Part shown: positions 1 to 10,700 of the stretch, piece by piece
Layout of the letters: each line of letters begins with the position of its first letter
Numbering within the stretch: position 1 is the first letter of the stretch
Assembly: GCA_947460235.1 (NCBI GenBank)
Contig: CANHGK010000002.1
Coordinates: 151,448 to 215,447 of the forward strand
Length of the DNA: 64,000 nucleotides
Reading direction: 5' to 3'
Origin: Paenibacillaceae bacterium
GTDB lineage: Bacteria > Bacillota > Bacilli > Paenibacillales > CANHGK01
Made by a program: the position numbers and the translations under genes
Notes under the pieces: model-generated
What the model was told of the DNA's origin: nothing
The model's input: the letters and a program-made list of their open reading frames with translations, nothing else
Database searches by the model: none

Positions 1-1
1 T

Positions 2-1552
2 GAAGAACTGAAAGTTACCAATCTTGGTATTGAGCCATTTGCAATTGGCCTTGTCAATAAAGCACGATTACAGCCGGTTATCAAAATTTCTAATCGTATG
101 AAGCCCTTTAATGAAACCGTATTTGCCAAAGATGCTCAAACATGGTCTGAAGCAGGCGTGAAACGTGTGATCTTTTTTGGCGAAGAGGCCACCGGCTATG
201 GATATAAAAAAGAAGATAACCATATCGAACGAGTTGCGGAAATTTTCAAGGAAAACAAACTCGGTCTTGCAGCGATTGAGTTGTTGAAAAAAGACCAACT
301 TGGGTTTGATTCGATTGCGCAGAAATTGAATTACAATGTTGTTCGGTTACATGCGATTAACGAGAAAGATCCGTTGTTGCTTCAAGCGGATACTGTGGAT
401 GCGAGGGATCAATTGGTTGACCGATTGGCACTTGCTGTTAAAGATCGCGGAATTCGCATGATTTATTTGAATGCAAAGTGGGCAGTTGATCGTGAACGGA
501 TGATTCAGATTAATCCCTTGCCGTTAATATTAAATGTTTTAGCGGGCAGTGATGGAGCGGTTGCGCAGTGGAAAGCTCAAGGGTATGACCTTGGTCCTGC
601 AACTGCAATGAAAGACCATACGCCACTTGTCCTTTCTGGTATGAAATTATTTGTGGCAGTCGCAGCGTTTATGTGGGTGGTCGTTTTGATTCGTTACTAT
701 TTACCACTCCGTTTGTTTTGGATCTTGTTGATTGGAATCTCGGGGATGGCTGGTCTAGGTGTGCTATCAATGGGCTGGTTATGGAAATTACTTGCGCTAG
801 GCGTTGGAATCGCAGCACCGACATGTGGGATTATTTTTGTGTTAAATAAAAATTGGATCACCAGCGGGGCAAAATCATTATCACGATGGGCTACGACAAA
901 GTTGACGATTGCGGCGCTAATCGGGGCATCAATGTTTAGTTTGGCGGGAGCACTTTTGATTATTGGATTGCTCAATGATATGCCATACTATCTTGTATTG
1001 GATCAATATCGCGGTGTTGTCTTGTTGCATAGCATCCCCATCTTGTTAACGGCAATTTATGCGATGTTCTATTGGAATGCAACAAGTTGGCACGATGTGG
1101 TTGATCGCATGAAGTCGTTTTTGTCTACACCAATTAAAATTTTCGGATTAATCATATTTGTCATTGGAGCCGCAGGTTTCGCGTATTATTTAACACGCAC
1201 AGGAAATGAAGGAGCGGTTTCTCCGATCGAGCGCATGTATCGAGCGTACTTGGAATCATTCTTTGGAGTCAGACCACGTACGAAAGAGTTTTTAATTGCA
1301 CATCCAATGTTTATTTTGGCGGCATTTGCTTGGCGCGTGCCACGATATCGCTTGGCAGCGGTTGTGTTTGGAGCATTAGGTCAACTATCAATTGTCGATA
1401 CATTTGCACATTTGCATACTCCAATTTGGGTTTCATTAACCCGGGTATGTCTCGGATTGGCCATCGGTTTGGTTATTTCGATCGGTTTTATCTTAGCGTG
1501 GGAATTGCTTAAGGGGAGTTGGAATAGATGGGCAGGTCGCTTGCTGTCGTAA
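2..1552 (+). CDS. DUF5693-type membrane protein, 5' end cut by window
   Basis: The frame is open from base 2, so the true start lies left of the window; 516 residues are visible. The first part (to about base 630) is soluble and probably extracytoplasmic. From about base 637 to the end there are eight or nine hydrophobic helices. Together with its position directly before csaB, this matches the DUF5693 membrane proteins found beside csaB in Bacillales. The biochemical role of that family is not known to me; context suggests export or modification of the secondary cell-wall polymer that SLH proteins bind. The 3' end overlaps csaB by 25 bases, so the two are translationally coupled. Family assignment rests on context and topology, not on a catalytic motif. 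Confidence 0.8.
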   Translation, partial: EELKVTNLGIEPFAIGLVNKARLQPVIKISNRMKPFNETVFAKDAQTWSEAGVKRVIFFGEEATGYGYKKEDNHIERVAEIFKENKLGLAAIELLKKDQLGFDSIAQKLNYNVVRLHAINEKDPLLLQADTVDARDQLVDRLALAVKDRGIRMIYLNAKWAVDRERMIQINPLPLILNVLAGSDGAVAQWKAQGYDLGPATAMKDHTPLVLSGMKLFVAVAAFMWVVVLIRYYLPLRLFWILLIGISGMAGLGVLSMGWLWKLLALGVGIAAPTCGIIFVLNKNWITSGAKSLSRWATTKLTIAALIGASMFSLAGALLIIGLLNDMPYYLVLDQYRGVVLLHSIPILLTAIYAMFYWNATSWHDVVDRMKSFLSTPIKIFGLIIFVIGAAGFAYYLTRTGNEGAVSPIERMYRAYLESFFGVRPRTKEFLIAHPMFILAAFAWRVPRYRLAAVVFGALGQLSIVDTFAHLHTPIWVSLTRVCLGLAIGLVISIGFILAWELLKGSWNRWAGRLLS

Positions 1553-2661
1553 TCTCTGGTTACTACGGGTTTAAGAATAGCGGGGACGAAGCAGTGTTGC
1601 AAGCGATCATCCAGGCGCTACGTAATGAGGCGGAGAACAAGTCAATTCATTTATCAATCACTGTTTTATCAGCCGACCCGACATGGACGATGCTTCAATA
1701 TAGCGTTCAAGCGGTTCATCGGATGAAAATCTTCGACGTGATCAAGGCGATAAAATCAGCGGATGCTTTGATTAGTGGCGGGGGAAGTTTATTGCAGGAT
1801 GTAACAGGCTGGAAAACAATACCTTATTATCTTGGGATTATCTATTTGGCACAACGATTAAAAAAACAAGTGTTTATTTATAGCCAAGGACTTGGTCCGG
1901 TCAATCGCAAGATGTTTAACGGTTGGATCGCAGCTGTATTTAACAAATGTACGATGATTAGTGTGCGTGACAAAGATTCAGCGGCTTATTTGAATGGAAT
2001 CGGAATTTCCACAGATCGTATTTTGGAAGTTCCGGATCCTGTGATGGGTTTGAAAAGTGGATTCTATAAACCGAAAGAGATTTCGAAACATCTTCCGGCA
2101 GTCATTGGAGTTTCCGTTAGGTTTTGGCAACAGGATTTGCGTGAATTAATTGCAATTGGTAAGGGATTGGCGGAACTTGCCAAACGCAGAAATGTGACAT
2201 TCAAAATTTTGCCATTCCACCAACCGTCAGATGCAGCTGCGTCAGCGAAAGTTTGTGAATTGATGATTAAAGCTGGCGTTCCAGATGAACGAATCAATTG
2301 GGTGATTGATGCATTTGATCCTCTCGAAATGATGCGTCATGTGGAGCAGTGCGATGTACTCGTAGGCATGCGATTACATGCATTAATTTATGCGGCAACG
2401 CGTTGCGTACCATGTGCAGGCATTTCATATGACCCCAAAATCGATCGCTTTTTGCGTCAAATCGACGAAACAGCGGTTGCATCAACGGGAAATTTGGACG
2501 CATTCAAGTTGACAGAACGAATTGAATGGTTGATGGACCGCAAAATGGAATGGATTCAAACACGTTTATCTCGAATTCAATCGCTTCAGGAATTATCCGT
2601 CAAACCGGCACAGCTGATTTTGGAGGCACTCAATGACAACGGAAGAGAACAAACGATTTGA
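1528..2661 (+). CDS. csaB: Polysaccharide pyruvyl transferase CsaB
   Basis: A 377-residue protein that by family transfers pyruvate from phosphoenolpyruvate to a sugar of the secondary cell-wall polymer, making the ligand recognised by SLH domains. Visible features are the N-terminal YYGFKNSGDEAVL motif (about residues 10-22), the GGGSLLQD motif near residue 85, and the late GMRLHALIYA segment characteristic of the PS_pyruv_trans fold. Length is normal. The ATG is preceded by AAGGGGAG at 1511-1518, inside the end of the upstream gene. The 3' end overlaps the next gene by 29 bases. The SLH proteins at 4785 and 11918 are the obvious clients of the pyruvylated polymer. Confidence 0.93.
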   Translation: MGRSLAVVISGYYGFKNSGDEAVLQAIIQALRNEAENKSIHLSITVLSADPTWTMLQYSVQAVHRMKIFDVIKAIKSADALISGGGSLLQDVTGWKTIPYYLGIIYLAQRLKKQVFIYSQGLGPVNRKMFNGWIAAVFNKCTMISVRDKDSAAYLNGIGISTDRILEVPDPVMGLKSGFYKPKEISKHLPAVIGVSVRFWQQDLRELIAIGKGLAELAKRRNVTFKILPFHQPSDAAASAKVCELMIKAGVPDERINWVIDAFDPLEMMRHVEQCDVLVGMRLHALIYAATRCVPCAGISYDPKIDRFLRQIDETAVASTGNLDAFKLTERIEWLMDRKMEWIQTRLSRIQSLQELSVKPAQLILEALNDNGREQTI

Positions 2662-3376
2662 GATCTTTGGATTATGTTTTGTAAAATGGACGATGAAAGA
2701 AACGGTATCCAAGCTGACAGAACGAATCCAAAACAATCAGTTCACGCATGTCGTTACTGGTAATCCGATCATGGTAATGGCCGCGCTCGAAAATGAATCC
2801 TATATGAAAAATCTGCAATCAGCAGACATCATTGTTCCAGATGGATCTGGAATCATATGGGCGTCGAAGCAATTTGATGATCCAATTCCAGAACGTGTAG
2901 CTGGCTTTGATTTGATGCATGAATTATTGCGTGTGGGGGAAACCTTAGGTTGGAAAGTGTTTCTGCTTGGAACGGATGCAGAAACAATCGCTAAGGCGGA
3001 ATTGCGACTGAAAGATCAATTTCCTCGTATCCAATGGGTGGGACATCATCACGGCTTTTTTAAAGGTGATGAAGATGTGCATGTTCTCGAATTACTCGCT
3101 GAAAAGCAACCGGATTTGCTTTTCGTTGCGCGGTCTGCGGCGCTTCAGGAGCCTTGGATTGCGAAGCATCGAGAGAAACTTTCTTCGAAATTAGTGATGG
3201 GCGTTGGCGGAAGCTTTGACGTCATCTCTGGCAAGCTTAAACGGGCACCGAAAGTTTGGATCATGCTTCGTTTAGAATGGTTTTATCGGTTAATACAAGA
3301 GCCTTGGCGGTTACCGCGCATGGTGGCGATTCCAAAGTTTATGTTGGCCGTAAAGCGGGCGCGTGCCAGAAAATGA
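2633..3376 (+). CDS. tagA: WecG/TagA/CpsF-family glycosyltransferase
   Basis: A 247-residue GT26 protein. The family adds N-acetylmannosamine (or a related sugar) to undecaprenyl-diphospho-GlcNAc, the second step of linkage-unit or cell-wall polymer synthesis at the cytoplasmic membrane face. Visible family motifs are TGNPIMVMAALEN (about residues 42-54), PDGSGIIWASK with the acidic residue (about 70-80), and the C-terminal RLEWFYRLIQEPWR segment. GGAGG at about 2620 precedes the ATG, which lies within the end of csaB. It probably uses the lipid-linked product of the TagO-like enzyme encoded next. Confidence 0.9.
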   Translation: MTTEENKRFEIFGLCFVKWTMKETVSKLTERIQNNQFTHVVTGNPIMVMAALENESYMKNLQSADIIVPDGSGIIWASKQFDDPIPERVAGFDLMHELLRVGETLGWKVFLLGTDAETIAKAELRLKDQFPRIQWVGHHHGFFKGDEDVHVLELLAEKQPDLLFVARSAALQEPWIAKHREKLSSKLVMGVGGSFDVISGKLKRAPKVWIMLRLEWFYRLIQEPWRLPRMVAIPKFMLAVKRARARK

Positions 3377-3429
3377 AAATGCAACAAAGAAGTGAAAAGT
3401 CAGAACATTTTCAAAAAAACCACAAAACT

Positions 3430-3463
3430 TTGAATGGTGTTCAACCGATGATAGGAGTATAAT
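3430..3463 (+). promoter_or_regulatory. Possible promoter/operator before tagO-like gene
   Basis: The 164-base gap before the TagO-like gene holds a perfect TATAAT at 3458-3463. The best upstream -35-like match, TTGAAT at 3430-3435, is 22 bases away, too far for a standard sigma-A promoter. TTGAA-N5-TTCAA forms a perfect 5-bp inverted repeat at 3430-3444 and could be a protein-binding site. Only the -10 and the repeat are seen directly. Confidence 0.3.
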
Positions 3464-3540
3464 CAAGACTGGTGGTACGTTTGCGCAGTGGATTTCAGCA
3501 AATAAACTACTTGAACTCTTCAGAGGATGTGTATATAGAC

Positions 3541-4638
3541 ATGCTTTTGATCTCTTTAATCGGATTTGCGATTGCGTTGATTTTATCGATTGGATTTACG
3601 CCGCTCGTCCGAAAGCTAGCCTTTAAGGTTGGTGCCGTTGACAAACCGAATGCTCGTAAAGTCCATAGCCGGATGATGCCACGGTTAGGTGGTTTGGCGA
3701 TTTTTGCAGCGTTCATTTTGACATTCCCATTAATATCGAACTCAGAGTATGATAAACCGAATATTTCACTCGGTTTGATATTAGGTTCGATTGTGATTGT
3801 CATTATTGGATCCTTAGATGATCGATTTGAATTGTCTGCGAAGTGGAAGTTGCTTGGGCAAATTGTTGCAGCTAGTATTGTCGTCTCATTTGGAGTTCAA
3901 GTAAATCTATTGAACTTGCCGTTTGGTGAGCATATGATTTCAATTGGCTGGTTAAGCATTCCAATTACGATTTTGTGGATTGTTGGTGTAACGAACGCGA
4001 TTAATTTGATCGATGGACTTGATGGATTAGCAGCGGGAGTATCTTCAATTGCTACCGGCACGATTTTGGCGCTTGCAATTATGATGGGAAATGTATATAT
4101 CATTTTGTTATCATCAATTTTACTTGGAAGTATTTTAGGATTCCTTGTATTTAATTTTCATCCGGCGAAGATTTTTATGGGCGACTCTGGAGCCTTGTTC
4201 TTGGGCTTTACACTAGCGACATTGTCTGTGTTAGGGTTCAAGCAAGCAACCGTGATTTCGTTTATTATTCCGTTACTTATTCTTGGCGTTCCAATCTCTG
4301 ATACATTTTTTGCGATTTTACGTCGCCGAATTACGAAAACTCCGATTTCGGTTGCGGACAAAGGCCATTTGCACCATTGCTTATTGCGTATCGGATTTAG
4401 TCATCGCACAACCGTGTTGATTATTTATGGAATTGCAACGTTGTTTGGATTGTCTGCGGTCTTGTTGTCACAATCAAATTTGTGGTTAAGTATCGTACTG
4501 ATCTGTTTGATTATTTTAGGCATCGAAGTCGGCGGTGAAATGATTGGAATTATGACGAAGCGTCGTAGACCAGTGCTTAGGTTTTTCCGCAAAGTTCGCA
4601 TTTTTGCTGAACAATCAAAGTTATTACCACCGAAATAA
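3541..4638 (+). CDS. tagO: Undecaprenyl-phosphate GlcNAc-1-phosphate transferase (TagO/WecA-like)
   Basis: A polytopic membrane enzyme of the MraY/WecA family (365 residues from this start). It transfers a phospho-sugar, normally GlcNAc-1-P, from the UDP-sugar to undecaprenyl phosphate and so begins polymer synthesis. Diagnostic motifs: DKPNARKVH near residue 28, the catalytic DDR pair near residue 93, NLIDGLDG near 155, MGDSG near 213, and a HLHH motif in the last cytoplasmic loop. The ATG at 3541 places the first membrane helix at the N terminus. An in-frame GTG at 3472 (GGAG 14 bases upstream) would add 23 polar residues and is less likely. A strong terminator follows at 4677. Confidence 0.92.
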   Translation: MLLISLIGFAIALILSIGFTPLVRKLAFKVGAVDKPNARKVHSRMMPRLGGLAIFAAFILTFPLISNSEYDKPNISLGLILGSIVIVIIGSLDDRFELSAKWKLLGQIVAASIVVSFGVQVNLLNLPFGEHMISIGWLSIPITILWIVGVTNAINLIDGLDGLAAGVSSIATGTILALAIMMGNVYIILLSSILLGSILGFLVFNFHPAKIFMGDSGALFLGFTLATLSVLGFKQATVISFIIPLLILGVPISDTFFAILRRRITKTPISVADKGHLHHCLLRIGFSHRTTVLIIYGIATLFGLSAVLLSQSNLWLSIVLICLIILGIEVGGEMIGIMTKRRRPVLRFFRKVRIFAEQSKLLPPK

Positions 4639-4676
4639 AAAAGATTTTGGAAATGCAGAATTATAGAAGGAATATC

Positions 4677-4716
4677 AAGCGCTTGTCCTGTATAAAAGGG
4701 GCATGCGCTTTTTTAA
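4677..4716 (+). terminator. Rho-independent terminator after tagO
   Basis: Twelve-base arms (4677-4688 and 4699-4710) pair except for one T-T mismatch and one G-T wobble, with a 10-base loop, followed by six T. It separates the cell-wall polymer genes from the giant SLH gene and shows that an upstream TTG-initiated extension of the latter is not real. Confidence 0.88.
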
Positions 4717-4721
4717 TTACC

Positions 4722-4750
4722 TTCAAAAACGCGAAGCTTTCACCGATAAT
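4722..4750 (+). promoter_or_regulatory. Candidate sigma-A promoter of giant SLH gene
   Basis: TTCAAA (4722-4727), 17 bases, GATAAT (4745-4750), located between the terminator at 4716 and the GTG start at 4785. The match is fair rather than strong, and it is the only properly spaced pair in this short gap. Confidence 0.35.
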
Positions 4751-4784
4751 TAATATACATCGAAGTCGAAAAGGGGGATTCCCT

Positions 4785-7700
4785 GTGCGCCAGCGTACAT
4801 CATCCATTATTGCTTCATTTATTACGGTTCTGTTGCTCATTCAACTGATCGCTCCATTCCATGCATTCGCGGCGATCGCACGGATCAAAATTAGTAATCT
4901 TTATTCGGAGACGAACCTCGACAAAAATCTCCCGGCTGAAGATAACAATGTTCCGAGGTTTACAGAAAATCCAATCACGCTCCAGGCAACCATTGAGAAT
5001 ATCGAAGAAGCAGATATTCCAAACATTTATTATGAAATTACAAACATGAACACGAAACAGACGACTGTCGAAAAGTCTGTTAAGCCTACAAAGATCAATA
5101 CGTATGAAATCATGTTTGATAAGGTTAATTTAAGCGAAGGCTTAAATATGGTCGTAGTCAAGTTGGGAGATGCCAAAGTGGTATCTTCTTCTCCAGCATG
5201 GGTATATTTTACGCCTGCCACGAGTATTGAAAATGTTGAAATCACGGACCAAAGTAGTAGTGCGTTAACAAAAACATCAACATTTAATCAAGATAAAATA
5301 TACCCTGAAGATCCGTCCAAAAGTTCGGCATTGGTTGTATCGGGTGTAGCTCCGAATGCGCAGGAAGTCCAAGTATTTCAATATGGCACAGATAAACCGA
5401 TCGCACCGTTCTTTCAACAAGGAATGTTTTCAATAACTGGTGACGCAGCGTCGAAAAAGAACTCCAACGCGAATATGATTTTGAAAGCCGGAGAAAACAT
5501 ACTTACCTTTATTGCCAAAAATGATGCAAAAACATATCAAATTACGAAAAACTTAATTTATGATAATGGCCAACCATTTGTTTATAATGCGACGCTTGGA
5601 GAAGAAATTAATAATGAATTAATGGATGTCTCTAAAGGATCGGATATTTACAAAACTTTAAAATACGAAAATGCAATGTTCGATCCGTTGGATCCTGTAA
5701 ATATCAATAATTCGCGCAATTCAATTCGAATATATAAAGATGCAGAAAAAACAAAGCCGTTAACACCAACAGTCGATTATTTAATTTCGAAGGATACAAA
5801 CAAACCATCAAGTACGATTATTACATTTAAGAAAACAATCGTAGGTATTTTGAAAGAGCCGGTACATGTGTTTTATCGGACGGAAAGACGATTGTCCACA
5901 ATTCCAAATATGGTGCGTTCGAAGGTCACATTAAAGTCGTATTTGAAAGACGATTTGCTTGCGAACGGAAATTTGAAATACAAATATATGGACGTTATTT
6001 TGAATGGTGCTGTCAAAGGTACGTATCAACTTACCAATGCAGAAAAAGCACCATCACTTGCAACAAGCGGAGTGCTTAAACCGGTGTCGCCGTTAAGTTT
6101 ACTTGAAGGATATAGTGATTTTTCACTGCAAGTGTTTGGTTATAATATGATGTCTGTAAAGGACGACCTAGCACAACGAGTTGAAGTGTCATTAGAAGAT
6201 AAGAACGGAGTAGATCCTTTCGAGGAAAACACTGTGTTTAAAGGTACAGCTGAAAAATATTACAAATTAAGCAATTCAAAAGAAGTTGGACTATATCGTA
6301 TTCCACAAGGGCTGACCATTGCAAATGGACCATACCGCGTGCTTGTTCGCGCGGGCGACCAATTGTTGTACGAAGAACAAATTCAAATCGTTAAGCCTTT
6401 GACTGGAGATGTTCCAGCAATATTAAATAATGAAGATGACGATCTCTACACGGCATCATTTAAAGAAGGCGCTTTACCATCTCAAAATGAGATTACCTTT
6501 AATAAAGATATATCAGAATCGCCTATCGTAATTGAAGTCACTGATTTGGCTAACTTGTCTACGACTCCGTTAGCGATACCGGTTACAAAACTAGGAGATA
6601 AAATCACGTTTTCACTGGATGGTACAACGTTAACCGAGGGATTATATCGATATACGATTAAGAAAAACAATGAAATTTTGACGGAACGTTATTTTGAAGT
6701 GTTAAAACCAGATCCGGTTGGGCCAACGGTTCCGGAATTGACAGTGCCAAATGAAGTTCAAAATCTTAACACAAAGACATACTTGATTGTACATGGATCG
6801 AATTTCAGCAAAAAACTATCCGATTTGACTTATGCAGGTTTATATGACGGGACAACCGAATCATCGAAACTGATTCCCTATGCAATTAATGCGAATACGA
6901 TGATTCTAAGATTAGATGATCCAAGCAAATTGACTGCAGGAAAAACATATAGTTTAAAATACGCAATGAGAATCCGTTATCCGAACGGTGATTTGTTTAC
7001 GACAGATCCGAACGGAAAATCGTTCACCCTTGCATCTTTTGTGACGGTCGTCGATCCTACGGTTTCATATGTGGGGAATTATAATGCTGAGAAAGTACGT
7101 AATATTTCACCGCTACAACTTTCAGACAAAGAATTGGGTTCAAAAACATTGCTAGTTGAAGGCGAAGGCTTAACTAAGGATGTAAATTTACATGCGTTAA
7201 TTCTTAGTGAAAAAGACGGCATATACATGGATAAAGCAACACCTGTTTTTGAAAGTTCAAAAATGAAGATATTTATTCCTAGTACATTAAAAGCAGGGAA
7301 CTATATCCTAAGGTTGACCTATGGCGATAACGCAAAAGACGATCTTAACGATAATGCATATCCAGTACTTGCGTACTATCCGTTTACGATTGCTAGCCCA
7401 GGAAGCTATACCATTACTCCTGAAACGAATTCGACATCAGAATTACAAAATGGACAAGTGATGATGTATCTGAACGGAAGTAATATTGGTCGTGATCCAA
7501 GTAAATTAAAAGTGAAATTTATTCCTACGAATCAATCGGGTACTGGTTCGACGAATATGGGGATCGATATCTCATTCTCAAACAATGATTCTGGAATTAC
7601 GTTCTCAACTTCGCGTGCACAAAAAGGGATTACCCCGGTTAAAGGTGCCACGAAAATTACGATGAAAACGGGTTGGTTGGCAGGTCATACGATCAAGATT

Positions 7701-10700
7701 GCCGGCCAAACCTTCACAGCAAAAAGCGGAACGACGAGTAAAACGAAATTTGATGTAAGCGGAAACACAGCTGCATTAATAGCAGATCAAGCGTATTTGG
7801 CGATCATGCAAAATACGACCCTTACAAATAAATACGATATTACAAATGATGGAAATGGTCTACTTTCGTTTCAACAAAAAGCTGATCAAATATCCGCAGA
7901 CCAATTAGACGTTCAAATGACTACTCCAGATACGGTTAAGGCAACGCAAGTCTTTACTGGTGATGACATTAATCAAATTGCGGGGCAAGCAGAAGTATTG
8001 TTTACGAATGGTTTTATAAACAATGATACCATTACGATTGATGGGCAAGTGTTTACGGCAAGTACCGGTTCTACCGATGCGAATAGTTTTGATGTGTTAT
8101 ATACGACACCGGCATATGTTGCAGAACAACTTAAAAACGCATTAGAAAAAAATTCAACGATAAACCAAGCATATGATGTTGTTCATGATGGGGCAGGAGC
8201 GATTACACTTACGCAAGCTAGTGGATCAGAAAGTCCAACAGCCCTAACAGTAGAGTCAACGAAAACTGCACAATTTGACAAAGCCTTGGTCACCACTGGC
8301 GTCCAAGGGGTGAAAGAGAAATGTGCTGTTGTCGTAAGCGGTCGCGTTAGTGAACCGAAATCGATTGTGGTAACGGTAAGCGGAGGTAACCTCGACGGGA
8401 CGACCGTTTCTACGGATTCGATCATGATCACAAAAGCGATGACTTCCGAACAAATTACAACACAAATTGCTGCCGCATTGGAAGCAGTTAAAGCACAAAC
8501 CGGTTTTAGTGCATCGCAACCAGATTTGAATAAAACAACCATTATCTTGCAACAAGTTACCGCAAAGGCAGTAAAAACGCCGTTAAATTTAGCAATTGGC
8601 GGCGGCGGTGCTATTGAAGAGAACGCTCGTGTCAGTTTCCCGATTCCGACGTTGAGTGAAGGTCAGTATGACGTACAGTTAACTTATAACGAAGTACCAA
8701 TGGGGAATGCACAAAAGTACCAAGTAACTTCGCCGTTGAATCAACTAAAAGAAAATTTAAGTTGGTCTAAGCCAGGGCGTTTCAAAGTATTCAATTTCGA
8801 AACGGATTTGAATATTGGGACGGACCAAGTTCAGTCGATTGAATTTGAGTATTACAACATTAAAGGCGTTGATGCGGTTCCGACAACACAATACTATTTT
8901 AAGTACAAAGATCCGAATTTGCCCTACGTTGATAATATCAAGAAAGTTGTGGGGAATTCAGAAATTTTACTTAGCGAAACCGCCGAAAATGAAGTGAATG
9001 AACAACCAGTAAGTTTCGTAGTTTATACGAATGATAATACGAAAAAAGTAAATCTTTATTTAAATCAGTACACCGCGAACACGAAACCATACATGAATGC
9101 GATTCGCTCAAATAATGCCTTTAAATTTAATTTGACGGGGCTACCTAATGGCGTGTTGAAACTTGTTTTTGTGCCTACCACAGATGCAAATACTGAACTG
9201 AATAAATTGGGGGAAAATATTTCAGGGAAACTTGAAACGACGATTAAGGTAACCTCCACGCCATATGTCATTTTAAGCAATGTTTATACGGGTATGGTGT
9301 TGAAAAAGCCTTCAGAGGAATTAACATGTGCCATTGGTAGTGCAACTGCTGGCAATTGTATATCGGGTAGATTTGTTAACGTTCCGCAAAATGAACTAAC
9401 GAATATCGATATGTATTTAAACAATGTACGGACGCGGATGGCGGTCGAAGATTTCGAAAGCTTGGGCACTGGAAAATTCAACTTGTTAATCGGAAATGAT
9501 CGAATTAAAGAGTTAATGCCTAATAGCAATAACATATTGAGATTTGTCGTTAATATTAATGGCATTCCTGTAACAGAAGCCAAGTATGAATTGTTTGTAG
9601 TAACATCGGACACGCCTCAATTTGTTTTATTGAAACCAATTGAGACGAATGAACAGTTAATCAAATTTACACCAGACAAAGATCCTGATACGTATATCAC
9701 GACGGAAAAGAAAGTATCTTTTGTCGGTAGTTTTGTAAACGCGGTTGAAATTCGACTTACAGTAAAGACGGTTTCGCCGGATGGAACACCTACGGAAGTT
9801 TACGATCGTCGCTATACGAAATACAATAACTTATTTGGCGAATCAGAGCCGAAATCGGGGAACCCGAATTACTTTAATACTTTAAATTCACCGGCGGGAC
9901 AGTTCACTACTAATTTAATTCCAATTAGTAAAACGGGAAAAACTATTTTCCAATTTACGATTGTCGATAAGAACAGTGTTAACGTGAACCGTACGTTGAT
10001 CATTACACGCCAACCACCGGAATACACGATCGTTTTCCCCAAAATGACTCGAAATTTGGCGGGGCAACAACAAGCGAATATAAACAGTAACTTTATTCAA
10101 GTTGATCTTGAATCTGAAGGTGCAGATCAAATTTTGTTTAATAAAACGCAGCCTGCAATTAAATACGAGACGCTAAACGAAAATAACGAAACCGTCATTC
10201 GATATAGTTACGAATTGCAAAATTTAAAAACGGGCAAAAACGTCATTCCGTTTACGATCGTGAAGGGTTCAAACAAAACAAATTATTCGTTCGTGCTTAT
10301 GAATGTTGGTAGTGTAATGGAAGGTGCGATGTTTAAGACGGTAATGAATAGCAAAATCAGTGCGTTTAATAATGAAGTTGCAATTTCATTCCCGAAAGGT
10401 ACTGCATTGATGAAAAATGATCAGGCAGCTGTCGATCCGTATATTTCAACAGAACGAAAAGTATTGGTTGGGCTTGCAGATCAGGTGGATGGGCGACTGG
10501 ATAAAGTGAAATATCCTACGCAATCATTTGAAGGGAAAGATCGTTTAGAAGAAAAGACTGGTCGTTTTAGACCTGCAAGTCAAATGATTTGGGTCGACGC
10601 AGGTACTTTGTCGGATTCGGAGCAAGATATGGCGAATGCGATAACCGGTAGTGGACGAAATCCATATGAGGGGGTGCGCTTTTATGCGCGTGAAATTCCT

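Noticed and set aside
4647..4784. TTG-initiated 46-residue extension of the giant SLH protein
   Set aside because: It would be translated through the tagO terminator and would bury the signal peptide; the GTG at 4785 has a strong ribosome-binding site.
8183..8555. Two overlapping reverse-strand open frames inside the giant SLH gene
   Set aside because: Antisense to a clear coding sequence, no family pattern and no ribosome-binding site.
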